Shown piece after piece: positions 41,301-54,600 of a stretch of 64,000 bases of DNA. This DNA is from Mesocentrotus franciscanus. Lineage: Eukaryota > Echinodermata > Echinoidea > Camarodonta > Strongylocentrotidae. A program made the position numbers and the translations under genes. The first letter of the stretch is position 1, and each line of letters opens with the position of its first letter. The notes below the pieces were generated by a model that did not search any database, was not told the origin of the DNA, and saw only the letters and a program-made list of their open reading frames with translations. The stretch is from positions 19,494,675-19,558,674 of the forward strand of contig CP137680.1 of assembly GCA_037976565.1 (NCBI GenBank). The letters run 5' to 3'.

Positions 41301-44300
41301 AAGATGCTGGTGTTAAAAGGGTTGTTTACAAAGCAAACCTTTGGTCAATTGGTGCGTATTGTGCAAAATAACAGGAGTGGTAAACGAGCGACAATGCAAA
41401 AAGGCGAAGAAAGCAACCGAAGAGTTAATCTACCGTTGTATCCTTTCTCTGTAAAGCGTTCTTAGTTGATTAGTTTGGCGTCTAATGGCATTTTGAATCG
41501 GAGTTAAAACCGCTCATTTCAGAATGCAGGAAACTGAAACCATTTATTATTTTTATCGGCAGATTATCTTTTGAACAATGTGCTCTTTGTATCCTTTGCG
41601 CCCCAACAGAAAGGCCTTGGATAATTGCACATATTGAAAATCATAATATATGTTTTATTTAACTTCTAATCTCTGGTATTCTAGGCAAACAAAAACAGGA
41701 GTTACGGTTAGGGTCAAAGGTTTATTGTCTCTCATAGATTCAAATATTAACAATGTATTTAACATATTAAACATATCATACAGAGTTAGAATAGGCAAGG
41801 TGACCCATAAAGCACAGCTTGTAAACTGTGTCACCTTTAGACTACAAAAAAAAAATCAATCAAGAAGAAACTTATTTACAATGCCTACACATAACACACA
41901 TCCTAACACACCTTTAAGATGAAATAAATTGAAGAATTAAAAGAAAAAATCTTTTAAAGTTTGATGCCCCTCTGTTGCCAGTGTTGGCAGCCCCAAATTC
42001 GCCAACAATTTGATGTCAAACTTTCACTTAATTTGTATCATAAGGTGAAATAGTATGTCATTTATGACACACTTCTGGAAAGATCCCCCCCCCCAAAAAA
42101 AAAAAAATGTGTTTGCAGACAAATATTGATAAAAGAGTACATAATTCGGGTTTTCTGTTTTACGCACTAAACTTTTTTTTGTTTGTTGCATTCTTTCATC
42201 AATATTCGACTTCAAACACATTTGTTTTAAAGTCCTTGCAGAAATGTGTCATGAATTACGTCCTCTTAAATATTATGATACAATTTAAGTGAAATTTTTC
42301 CATCAAATTTTTGGGGCTCCCAAAACTTTTGAGGGGCTTTTAAGTTTTTGTAAAAAGTATCTAAGACAAAGTACTTTAAATCTTGAGAGTGGGGTACTTG
42401 TTTTTAAGTTGGCACTTGAAATCATATGCGGCGAATAATATCGAGTACTTACAGTGTACGAAGGCTTGTAAATGCGGTGAACGCATTATCTCCAATGTGT
42501 TGTAATTCATAATTTAATAGAATTCTGTAGAGAAATACGAAAGGAAACATAATTATAAGCCTGAATTTTACTTTGCCAGTCCCATAGACACAATGGTCCA
42601 TATTCAACTAATTCGGTTAAACCAGGCTCTGGGTCTAAAATCACAAAAGGAAAAGTTAAACTACTGACAAACTTTCTTTGTTAAACCCGATTTTGAACAA
42701 ATACTTTAAAAACAAGTTATAAATCACGTGGTAATGAGTCTGGATCAGCAATCGTGTCTGACCACTGTCATCAAGCCGAAATGACAGAAAATTATTATTT
42801 TCTTTTTTCCAAGGCTTATAGTAATGGGTTCTCGTTGGGATTTTGACACCGTTCGAGTGTTCACCCTATAACAGGTGTTGCCAATCGTCTAAGTGAAACG
42901 GGGCCATACCGGCGAGGGGGCCGGTGGCCGCCAACCTCCTCGCACCGGCTCTCTCCAAGAAGATGAGGACGATGAATGAAGATTCAGACAAGAGTTTGTA
43001 CGGTTGAGAAGAGTTTATTACTTGAAATCAGAAGCACAGATAAAAATGAATTTAATTCACGGCTTTAGCAACACATGACGCGTAATAAAAATGGCAGCAA
43101 CTAAAACTGTCAAAAGAAGAACTGCTCACCAGTACAAAACCCTATCATTTTTATACCTTCCAAAAAAGAAACCCAAGTGGCTAAAAGCCCCGTCTCTCAA
43201 AAAAAGGCGTTTCACCATGACGCAACACGTCAGATTAATCCCTCCAGTATATTACTTCCTGTAAATATAGGACTTAATCAATTTCCCAATTATATCTCCA
43301 AACTTGAGTTCTCCGGCCCGCCACGTTTCTTCTACACTTTCAGACACACTCTCTCACACACTCTCTTCTGCTCTCTAATCACCATTTCTCTCTCTCTCTC
43401 ATCTATCGCCTCAAACTCCTCCCTCGCAACCCAAACTCCTCCCTCACATAACTAACACTCTCACTTGCTCTAGCTCATTCAAAACTTCGAAGAGCGTAGG
43501 CGAGCCGGAAAATGTCAAGACTGAAATTATTCGGGAAGAGAACAAACATTCATCTCAGCTGAACTGTCTATTATTTCCAGCAAAACAACTATTTCCGATA
43601 ATCAATTACCAATCCACCATGCATAAATATTGGGAAAACCAAGACAGCTCCAGCCCTAGGAATAACCCGACCCCGAAATCAACTATTCGTTCACCCCATT
43701 GTTTGGTCATTCGCAGCAATTCTTCACTTATCTTTTAGAATGTTACAAACACCTGCGTTGTCGCCCATTCACATTCCAACATGCCAGCCTGACCCAGAAA
43801 AACTGGCAACTGAAAATAACTTACCAGGAAATGTGAATAGTGCGAGAAGGCAAACGAACTTTTTATCCAAAAAAAAAAAAAATCGCAAATTTCGACCCCG
43901 CTACATGAGCATTTGCCGAAATAAAGCCAGTAGTTATTGTGGCGGAAGCAAATGTCGGGTCACGAATAAAGCCCCTTTCACACCGGGCCATACATAGAGT
44001 TGCGTAGTGTTGCGTACCGACTACGCCGAGCGTATGCTGTCCTACGTTACTATACGATGAGGGACACAAAGGGGTACGCGAGATGGACGCAAAAAAAATT
44101 AAACATTAAATTAATTTTTTTCGCGTACTTTCGGCGTAGACACTAGACGCAGAAAGTACGCATTTTGTACGCAAGTCTACGCAATACTACGCATCACTAC
44201 GCTACTGTACGCCATGCCTACGCAATAGTACGCTACCCTACGCCAGTCCGACGAAGCAGTAAAAGCTATTGTATTTTTTTCACGGCGCTTGCGCACACAG

Positions 44301-47300
44301 TAAGCAACCGTACGCAACCGTAAGCAAACCTACGTACCCTTTACGCCAGGCCTACGTAAACGTACGCAACCCTACGCCTGTTATACGCAATCGTAAGCGT
44401 AGGTACGCCAATTGCATACGCCGTAGGTACGTAACCATACGCCATCGTACGCCAGCCTACGCATAACCTACGCAGGGACCACGCCGAAGCAACATTTTGT
44501 TCATGAATACGCAGCCTAATTTCGGTGTAGTCGGTACGCCACAGTACCCAACTCTACGCAGATCCGGTGTGAAAGAGGCTTAAGAGAGGAAAATACCATG
44601 GACCTACTACGAAGTAGGTCCATGGAAATACCAACTCACATTAGTGTGGCTTGTCTTTGACGACTGTAGATATGCTGCGGAAGAAGCTTTAGGTTTCGAG
44701 GATTTACGATGAAATCGTAGAGCATGTCTCCAACTATAGTATACAGCAGTCTGCTAAACTTAACAATCAGTGCGGGTATCACTTCGTCAACAGTGAGAAT
44801 AGGCTGGGCCGTCTCATTAAAAGTCCTTCGCAACAAGGGAAAATTGAAAAAAGTAACCAACAAAAGAAAGAAATTAGTTAATAGATTGTAAATCTTGAGA
44901 TGAAGATGTTGACATATTCACAGCAGCACTTATTAGGAAAAATTCAAATGAATACTACTGAAAAAAAGTTTTGCTGCGACATCTTTTTTGAAGAAAAAGA
45001 AAATTATTCAAATTTAAGTTCTTCTTAAGAATTGGACTTTTACTACGGTAGGCAACTTATGCCCCTAAAAAGTCTTGAAGCAGATGTTAGATTAAAGGGG
45101 AACTATCCAGGAAATCATGATCTTTGAGTCATTTTTAGTTATAAGGGTCAAAATAAAATTGGCGTATAAAATGAGTACCACTGAAAATAGCTTTGCTTGC
45201 GACATCGGTTTCCTGTTCGTTCATCGATCTCGATGCATTCCAAGGCTCATCTTTTAGCCCCATTTTTATTTAGCTTTTTCATTTGGTATGTTTTTTAATT
45301 TCTTGTTTCATGCCACAACTCTTTATTTACGTGGTCTTTTGTGAAGTGATATTACGCAATGGGACGTGATAAGAAACGTGGTGGGACGTGATAAGAAACG
45401 TGATGGGACGTGATATATGACGTGATGGGACGTGATATATGACGTGATGGGACTTGGTAAGATTTGATTGGACATGAAAGGACGTGACTGGACTTAGTAA
45501 GATGTGATTGTAAGTGATAAGAAATGATGTGACGTGATGGAACGTAAAAGGAAATGGTGGGAAGTGATGGAACATGAATGAACTTGGTACGATGTAATTG
45601 GACGTGATAAGACACGATGTGACGTGATGGAGCATGAAAGAAACGTGATGGGAATTGATGGAACGTGATTTGGCATGATATGACATGATGTGAAATGATG
45701 GAATGTCATTGGACTGTATTGGACGTGATGACGTGATGAGATGTGATTTGACGTCATAAGACGTAGCGGGACTTGGACATAATGGCCTGAATTCGCAAAG
45801 GAGGTTTGTCGACAAACCAAGGTTTATGTGCGTCATATGACGCGTTTCGATGCGTTTCAGACCAAGGTTCAGACAAACCTTATATAAACCCATATAATTT
45901 AACAGAAAGCAAAGGGAGGATTTACGGAAGGCCCCAGAACTTTTGTGCACTTAGCATTCTTTCAAAAAGATGCTATTACTAATCAGAGACACAACAATAT
46001 AAATATTGATCGGACTTCCTGAGTATGCTGCCCCATGAGCATGTATTGTCTTTTTGCTATTGTTCGTTAACAAGATGATACGATGGGTTTCTTGTAACAC
46101 TGATTTTTAAAGTGAATATACTGTACCTGCCCTACATAAATCTGGGTCAAATACTGATGCTCCATGTTCATATTGAAAGCTTTATGAAGTGAATGTATGT
46201 AACGGCCGTCTATTCGGTTGAGGTGTCATGATTCAATTACAAAATAAATGCAAAAAAAAAAAGAAGCCAAATGACTGCGAAATATCCAATGACAAGCTAT
46301 ACTATGAGGTCACATTTGCGAGCGGTGAGTGTATGAACCACACATCATCAATAGTGATCTGTCAGTTTATGACAGGTTCAGTGACCCAATCAGAGTTCTA
46401 CTTCAAGTGTCTCTCCAAGTACTTCGGTCTTTAGCCATCCGTTTCAGCATTTCATATCCTGTTGCTCCAGATTCTGCGATTAAATCATCTAGAAAGCCTT
46501 TACGAGGTATTCCCCTCAACTTCTTTCCATGTAGACGACCTTCTAGGACTCTGATCATCAAGCCGTCATCATGCCGCATGATGTGTCGAAGCCATTTCTT
46601 CTGTCTCTTTCTAATGCAAACCATGCATAATAGGGCCGATGCGAATGTGCAATCGTATGTAATTTGTGTATGAATAGCACGTATTGTGATTTGTGCACAG
46701 ATGCAAACGAAACGCAGGCCCGACGGTGCACTGGTGCGAAAAGAATGCATAAAGAGTTAATAGATCGAGAAGATCGTCGTTGTTTATAGTCACAAATGTT
46801 TACAAGTGAAGTGAACTTACATGCATCGTGTTGATAAAGGGATGCCGGGTTGAATCGGTGTAGCCACACATATTAAACCTTTGAATAAAATGGAATAAAA
46901 GTAAATTAAAGTTACACACATGTATAAACACACACACACACACACACACGCACAAATATATATATATATATATATACACTGTTGGTCATAAAGGTGGAAT
47001 AATTTTGTTTTACCCCGATTTATGGAATGATTTTGACAATGATTTATTCCTAATAGATTAAGATAATAGTATACATTCTCAGATTGTATTGAATAATAAT
47101 TTGCGAGTGTTTGCTTTGCGTGACTGCTAACGCATATGTATGCTACTATGCCTATCAACTAGGGGACCTACCTAACTGACAAAAATGAGGATTAATGACT
47201 CACAAAAGGGGACTAATATAGCACATCGACACGGTTTTGATCCTGGAGCCTCACAGTTACGAGGCCATTGCTTCGTAATCCTCTGTACGGCCATGCATTA

Positions 47301-50300
47301 TGGTTCAAGGCAAAGCCACACAGAGGATTTTTTTCTGTTAGGGATCGGGGGAAAATGCAATGAATTATTGATAATTTATTGCATTTCTTTTTTTTTATTT
47401 TTTTTTTATTTGCGGGGGCTGCCCCCTACCCTAGCCCCCGCTGCGTACAGTCATGATTAAATGGCAAAGCAATTGCCTCGTAACTGTGAGGCCCCAGGAT
47501 AAAAACCGTGTCGATGTGCTATATTAGTCCCCTTTGTGAGGCATTAATCCTCATTACTATCAGTTATGACTTAAGGACGTAGGTCCCCTAGTTTATAAGC
47601 ATAGTAGCATACACATTTTTAGCAGTCATGCAAAACAAACTATCGCGAATTATTATTCAATAAATCTGAGGATGTATCCTATTATCTAGATCTGTTAGGA
47701 ATAAATCATTGTCAAAATCATTCCATAAATTGGGGTAAAAAAAATTATTCCACCTTTATGACCAACAGTGTATATACAGTTAACAACTGAACTATTCATA
47801 ATCCTTGTAAATTTGATGTTTTTTGTATTTTTCGTAACTCAAGAATGAAAGGTGGACTGGTTGAATCAGTGCCTATGCTGAAGGTTTTTTGCATTTAGAT
47901 GTAAGCCTTAATATGTAAACAATCTCAATAAACGTAGAGGTGTTGTGGTCTAGTGGATAAGTCTTTCAAATCCCAGCCCGTCAAACACGTCATTTGACAG
48001 GACGTTAATCTACTTTGCCACTGTCCTCCCAGGTGCTAAATGGGTACCCGGTAGGATGCGAACGTTAATGTAGTATGCTCAACATTGTGAGGGTCTGTAT
48101 AATGGCGCCTGGCTGAAATACTCCCCAAGGAGTGGAGAATGTGCACACATTGTATGCAGGCGAGCTTGAATCCGATGACCGGGGTAATATTATATCTGTA
48201 AAGCGTTTAGAGACATCGTCGATGCATTAAGGTCTATATAAACGCGGAATATTATTATTATCATAAATCGGGACAAATCAAATGTTTTGATACTTAAATA
48301 AATTACAACTTGGTAACGGTATGAATAATTGAGTTGATAAAATATCATAAACACATGTATAATATTAAATATATTTAAAACCATGAGAAAAAGCCATCGA
48401 AACTATTCGAAAATTTATATTTTATATTAGGATTTATTTTTTCTCACCTTGGTACCATCCAGCCGTCACACAAATATCCACAACTGGTATGCAACGGCTC
48501 ACTGTATGGAATTTGATATAAAAAAAGTTGGTATTCATGAAGACTTACTAACTTTTAAAAAAAAATGGCCACTTATATCACTTTTCTAGCGCTTGTATCC
48601 GTCAGGCAATGACGCACATGGCGTTCTGACATTATTACCCCAGTTACAGCTGAGCCGCCTAAGAAACTAGCGCACACTCATACCAGCACACTTTAAAGAT
48701 AATAAAGTGTCTTTTTACTCCAAAGCTTCGCTCGCTCGAATCGTTTGGTGACATGATGATTTCAGGCAGTGAGGTGCATAAATAACTTCATATTTTATGC
48801 AACGTGATGCCTGAATAAGTAAATTCGGTGCCGGGAATTTTTTCTTCTTCTTAGGATGCCGTGTCTATAAAATTTAAAAAAACCGCTAGTGTAGTATGTA
48901 CCTCCTTCGGCTTTACGACGTTTGTTATACGACGTTTCTTTAGAAGAGTTTCGTATGAATGTCTTTTAGTCTGAACAAAATTATAAACAATCTTAAAAAG
49001 AGGAAGCCAATGGCATACCAAACTCTCAGTTTTCTTTTTTTCCCCTTTTCTACATCTTTTGTGGATTACGCTAACAAAGCCATTTCGACAACGAGATCAA
49101 ATTTAAAATGATTGATTTCGTATAATCAGATTTTGTACAAGAGCGAAGTAAATATCGACTGTTTGGAGCCAGAAGGGCGTTCCATTTTCCACAGAGTTAA
49201 CGCCCTTCTTACAAAAAAGGACGATATCTTGTATATGAACGTCATTGCTAATGCCTGTATGTCTCTAAAGTTTAACATAAAAAATAAATTTAAATAGAGG
49301 CTCGATCCAAGCTTAAAATGTTAACTTGCCTGTGTTTAGTAAGCCCATTAGTCATTGTACTTCTTACCGTTGTCCGAATCGAGATGGCAATATCCAGTTA
49401 CACACGTTTCATTCTGCGGCAGAAATGAGTCTGAATCTGTACAAATATAGATATTAAATTAGAGAATTTCTTGATCACACCGAGTCAATATATCTGAAGG
49501 GAAAGTACAATTCATTGTACATCTCAGGGACGATTTACAGTTTAAAGATTTTAGCTAAACTTGCCATTAAACGAATAAATCTCCTCCTCCTTCTTCTAAT
49601 TCTTCCTCTTCTTATTATTATATATTGTAGTAGTAGAATTAGTAGTCGTAGAAGAAGTATTAGCGGTTGTACAAATAATAGTAGTGTTAGTGGTAGTAAA
49701 AGTAGTAGTAACAGTCAGGGGGCGGCGATTTTTTTTGGAGGGGCAGAAAAAATTCGCATCACCACTACTCTTACATGTTACATCCAGGTCCCGCGGAACG
49801 TTTTTCAAAGTGGGGGGCAAAGTACTTACGATCAGGTAGAGCAAAGCGAGCGAAGCAAGTGGAGCGTAAATTGGCGTGGGGTCCAGGGGCGAAGCCCCGG
49901 GGGTCAGGGGCGGAGCCCCATGAAGCTCAGGGGATTTTAGGCATTTAATTACGGTCAGATGAGCATATTTTGATAGCTTACTTGTGACACTGGCATGCAG
50001 GTCACTAATTGGAGTGGGGTCCAGGGGGCGGAGCCCCCAGAAGCTCAGGGGTTTAAGGCATTAAATTACTATCACATGAGCATCCAGGGGCCGCCTTAGG
50101 ACCCTTGGTAGGGTCCAGGGGCTAGAGCCCGCGCAAGCTCATGGGTTTAGGGCATTTAATTACGATCAGATGAGCACCCAGGGGCCCACCTTAGGGTCTT
50201 GGTGGGGTCAAGGGGGCGAAGCCCACGGAAGCTCAGAGGTTTTAGGCATTTAATTACGATCAAATAAACAACCAGGGGGCAGAGCCCCCGGTAGCTCAGG

Positions 50301-51439
50301 GAAAAATCATGCCATTTCAGCAAAATTGGCAACTCACTGGTATCGAATTAGAAATAAACCAAGTTTGAATTTTATTGGGGGGGGGGGGCCTTTTGAAGTT
50401 CTGTTGTATTTAAAAATTACATTCCTTAGCAAAACTGTAATATAAAAACAAGGAATATACTTGTTTCACACTTCACTTTTCTACAATATTTACTTGTACA
50501 TTTTGAAGGACATTATGCGAGGGAGCGTACCAACGAGTGAGAAGATTTTTGCACTTTTATTTGTCTAAACGCTTCAGAGCCTTAAAGTGTGTTGCAGTCT
50601 TTAGTCAGTATTTGGTATACATGTTTTGTGTGCCCTTTTTCAATTTTCAGGGGGGTACGATCCCCCTAAAAAAATTGAGGGGGACGTGTCCCCGTCCCAC
50701 CGGGATCGCCGCCCCTGGTTAGTAACAGTGGTAGTAGCAGCAGCAGTAGCAGCAGCAGAAGTAGTAGTAGTTGTTGTTGTAGTAGTATTAGTAGTAGCAT
50801 AATATCTGGCACATTGCCACTCCTGGCGCTACATTATAATAATCCCGGCTTTAGCACGGCTGCCATTACAGCGGCCGAGCATTTTAAGGAATTAATTCCT
50901 GCCACATACTCGTTTACCTCACCTGGGTGGAGTGAGGCAATTGTATAATGTCTTCCCAATGGACATTAGTGCCGCGCCGGGACTCTTATGTGGTCCACAG
51001 TCCGGTGACGTATCCAATCGGTCACAACACAGTATCACTATCAGAGTTACATCGTACATTTGTATCATTATTCAGTCGTCCAATATAATTTAGGCTATAA
51101 TCCACCCACCATTCATGTCGATTATATTACACTGGTTGCAGCTGTACTGGCAAACAGGAATTACTTTGCAGGGTCTGAATCACAGGCTCCTTTTTTAGCC
51201 CACGATGGACACTGTGTCTTAACATCTTTACAATCTGGGAAAAGAAGAGCCATTTAAATGATTTTTAAGAAATGTCTAGAATCAAAACAAAAATTATAAT
51301 ATCAAAGACTATGATAATAATGATAATATTACTGCTTACTACTACTACTACTACTACTACTACTACAACTACTACTACTACCACTACTACTAGTACTACT
51401 ACTATTACTACTACTATTACTACTACTACTACTACAACA

Positions 51440-51481
<42 letters not shown>

Positions 51482-51559
51482 GATAAAACTGTTAATACTA
51501 CTTCTACTGCTACTACTTCTATTAATATGGGTACTACTACTACTATAACTACTACTATA

Positions 51560-51605
<46 letters not shown>

Positions 51606-51644
51606 ATACTACTAGTACCACTTGTGATACTACTATTACTACTT

Positions 51645-51692
<48 letters not shown>

Positions 51693-54600
51693 TTCTTTCT
51701 GCTACTACTCCTCCTCCTTCTATTAGTACAACATTACCCATGAGGTTGGAATATTTATCTTCACCTCTTTTTCATAAAATGATTGTGACAGTATGATTCA
51801 TTCTTGATAGATAAAGTTTGTATTTTCTCAGAACTGTACTGATCTATCTCAAGAGTCACATAGATCGATCAATAATAAGCAATATCGCTGGAGTAAACAT
51901 AGCTAGAAATAAATCGAGGCTATAAGGAAAGAACGAAGAGAACTGATGCTGATGGAGCTTCCCTGGTAAACAAATTCGTTATTCTTTAAATCATTATTCT
52001 TAATATTATCATCATCGTAGTTATAATTATTATGAGGAATATTACTATTATTATCATCATACCTGTGCATCTTACGCCAGCCTCACGAAAGCGAGAGGGA
52101 CACTGTGGCTCGGATTCTGAATAGTTCCTCAAACATTCCAGGATGTTAGATTCTGTCCCATTGCACTGAAAATCATACAAGTGCATCGGAGCGTTACTAG
52201 GTCCAAATTCTGAATGGGAGGTGGTACCAAAAGCGCCGGTGAAGCGCAGACTTCGGCAGAACACGAGGGCATCGTTGTAGTCCCAGTTCTCGTCACAGAC
52301 TGTCCCCAAGTTCCATTAATTAGAACCTCAACTCTGCCTTCTCCTTTAGTTATTCCATTCATCAGCCTAACATCTTTGGGATAAAGAAAGAAAAATAATA
52401 ACATTCTGCGATGAAGGATGTAATAACTACCTTTATTTTGCGCTGTATCCATCACAGTGGATGCTCAAGGGGCCTACAAAGTATTATTTCTCCCGCGGCT
52501 TTAGCCCGGCTGCCCTAAGGCGCAAAAAGCATTCAAGAAATAAATTCCTTTCAGGAATTTATTTACTGCACCTGGGTGGAGTGTGGCAAATGTAGATTAT
52601 TGTTTTGCCAAAGGAAATTAGTGCCGCGGCGGGACTCGAACCGAGAACCATGTGATCCACATTCTGGTGAAGTATCCTCAAGACCACAACATCTCTGCTA
52701 AAATAGACTCAAATATTGTGTAAACGAAGCCTTTTATTCTATGGTTTTGAATCTATCATTATAAATGGATTGATAAATGAAAAATTATTAACCAAAACTA
52801 TACAAACATTATCGACGTGATTTGGAATGAATTTAAAATGATTACAGAACTTGCATACAGAAATTAACCTAAAGCACTGTACTCATAAGGAATGAAAAAG
52901 GCTTGAAAATATCCCATGCAATGACTGGTTGAGAGAAAGGGTTGGGGCGGTGCCCTTACATCCATCATTTTTGACTAGGTGCCTAGTAAGGGTATCTCCA
53001 ACCGTAGAGGTGTGGTGGTCTAGTGGATACGTCACCAGGCTGAAGATAACATAGTTCGCGGTTATAGTTCCACTTCGGCACCGATGTCGTTTGGCTAGAC
53101 ATTAATCAACATTTGCCACTCTCCACCCAGGTTATTTGAATGGGTACCCGGTTGGAAGAAACAAGCCTTTTTGAATTGCTTTTAGGAACGGTATTGTCGG
53201 AATGTTTCTGATTTTTTCCAAAGATGTGTTGTATCGTTCCTGAAGTTTAATTTTAAATAATTTCTCACAGCCGGGAGTGTATGAAGCTTTTATGCATTTA
53301 AAATAACATATTTATTTACAATAGCTTGTCAAAAAACTTTGCAAAAGAAATAAGTTTCTTGGACTTTAAAGTATATTATAGGCCTACAGTTACGCTAAAT
53401 AAGGTATGGATTAATGTATGTTTATGAAAAAGCCTCACGCTACCCACACATCTCCGTGAAGAAAAAACACCAGGAAGCAGGATTTTTAATATCATTATAA
53501 GTAGGCTAACATCGATGATAGGCGTCGGCTACCGTAACCTGACTGTTTTCATAAACGATGATTCTATAAACAGCTTACCATGGTTTATACGTATATTGTT
53601 TCAGCCAGTTCGAGGAATCCAATCTTTTTTACCGTTTAAAAAGGTACTAAACATAAAACTAAATGCTTACGTTTCCCATAGGCAGGGGTGGCAATTTCTT
53701 TTGATGACCGGGGGGACGAAATGCGAGGGACGAGGGAGCAGTGGCGTAATGAGCAAAAACATTTGGGGGTGGGGTCAGAAAAAAACCGCATCACCATCAC
53801 TCTTACATGTTCTAGGCCCCGCGTAACGTGTTTTTTTCACTGATAACATTTCAGGATACAGGAAACAGGTTTTTCTTTTGTTTATACATGTTTACATAGT
53901 AATTATTAATCAGAAACAGATATGTTTGTGTTTATACATATCTTTTATAATTTGCAGCATTTGATAAAGGATACAGGAAACTATAACGCAGTTTAGGATT
54001 CTACAAAATTTATAATTCATTAGGGTAAAATGACGCCATTATCATTAATTATGGGTAAGACTTCCTTTTTCTACATTTTTGTTAGGCAATGCTGTTTTTA
54101 AAATGTACTACTTTTGCAGCCGCACTCATGTTTGAAGCGGCGATGGCTTCCCGTACACATAGACTGTGTTGCTAGGACTTAAGGTATGATGTAGCATTTA
54201 CATGTACATGACAAAAGAAGCAACTCTGATAAACAAGTTTAGTAGTAAATACAGATTTGCTTTTCACACTTAAAAAAACAACTAGGTATCTTAATTCATT
54301 TACATATTATGAAATCGTATATATAGAGTAATATTTGGGGGCTGCTATTAATAATTTGTGACGCCATAGCTTGATGCAAAGTAAATCGACAAACTTTTGT
54401 CAGAGTATTTTCGAATTTTATCTATTTCATATCTAACAAGACAGCAACTCAAATAGAATGCTAGTATTCCTTTTGTATTTTTTTCTTTTCTTAAAGGTCT
54501 ATACTCTGACTGAGGAATGCAGCTCCAGTAGGACATTAATGATTGTACAATCCTATACTTTAACCTATCATAAATACCACAGAAACTATATAATAACACA

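Noticed and set aside
43177..43455. 92-codon Ser/Thr-rich frame
   Set aside because: Driven by CT-rich low-complexity DNA; no domain, no splice support, opposite strand to the gene.
45327..45950. 207-codon minus frame rich in Ser, His, Tyr, Val
   Set aside because: It arises from the GACGTGATGG minisatellite; several frames give similar products, so not a gene.
51265..51796. Long poly-Thr and poly-Val open frames (also 59482-60072)
   Set aside because: Both are direct translations of the (ACT)n microsatellite on either strand.
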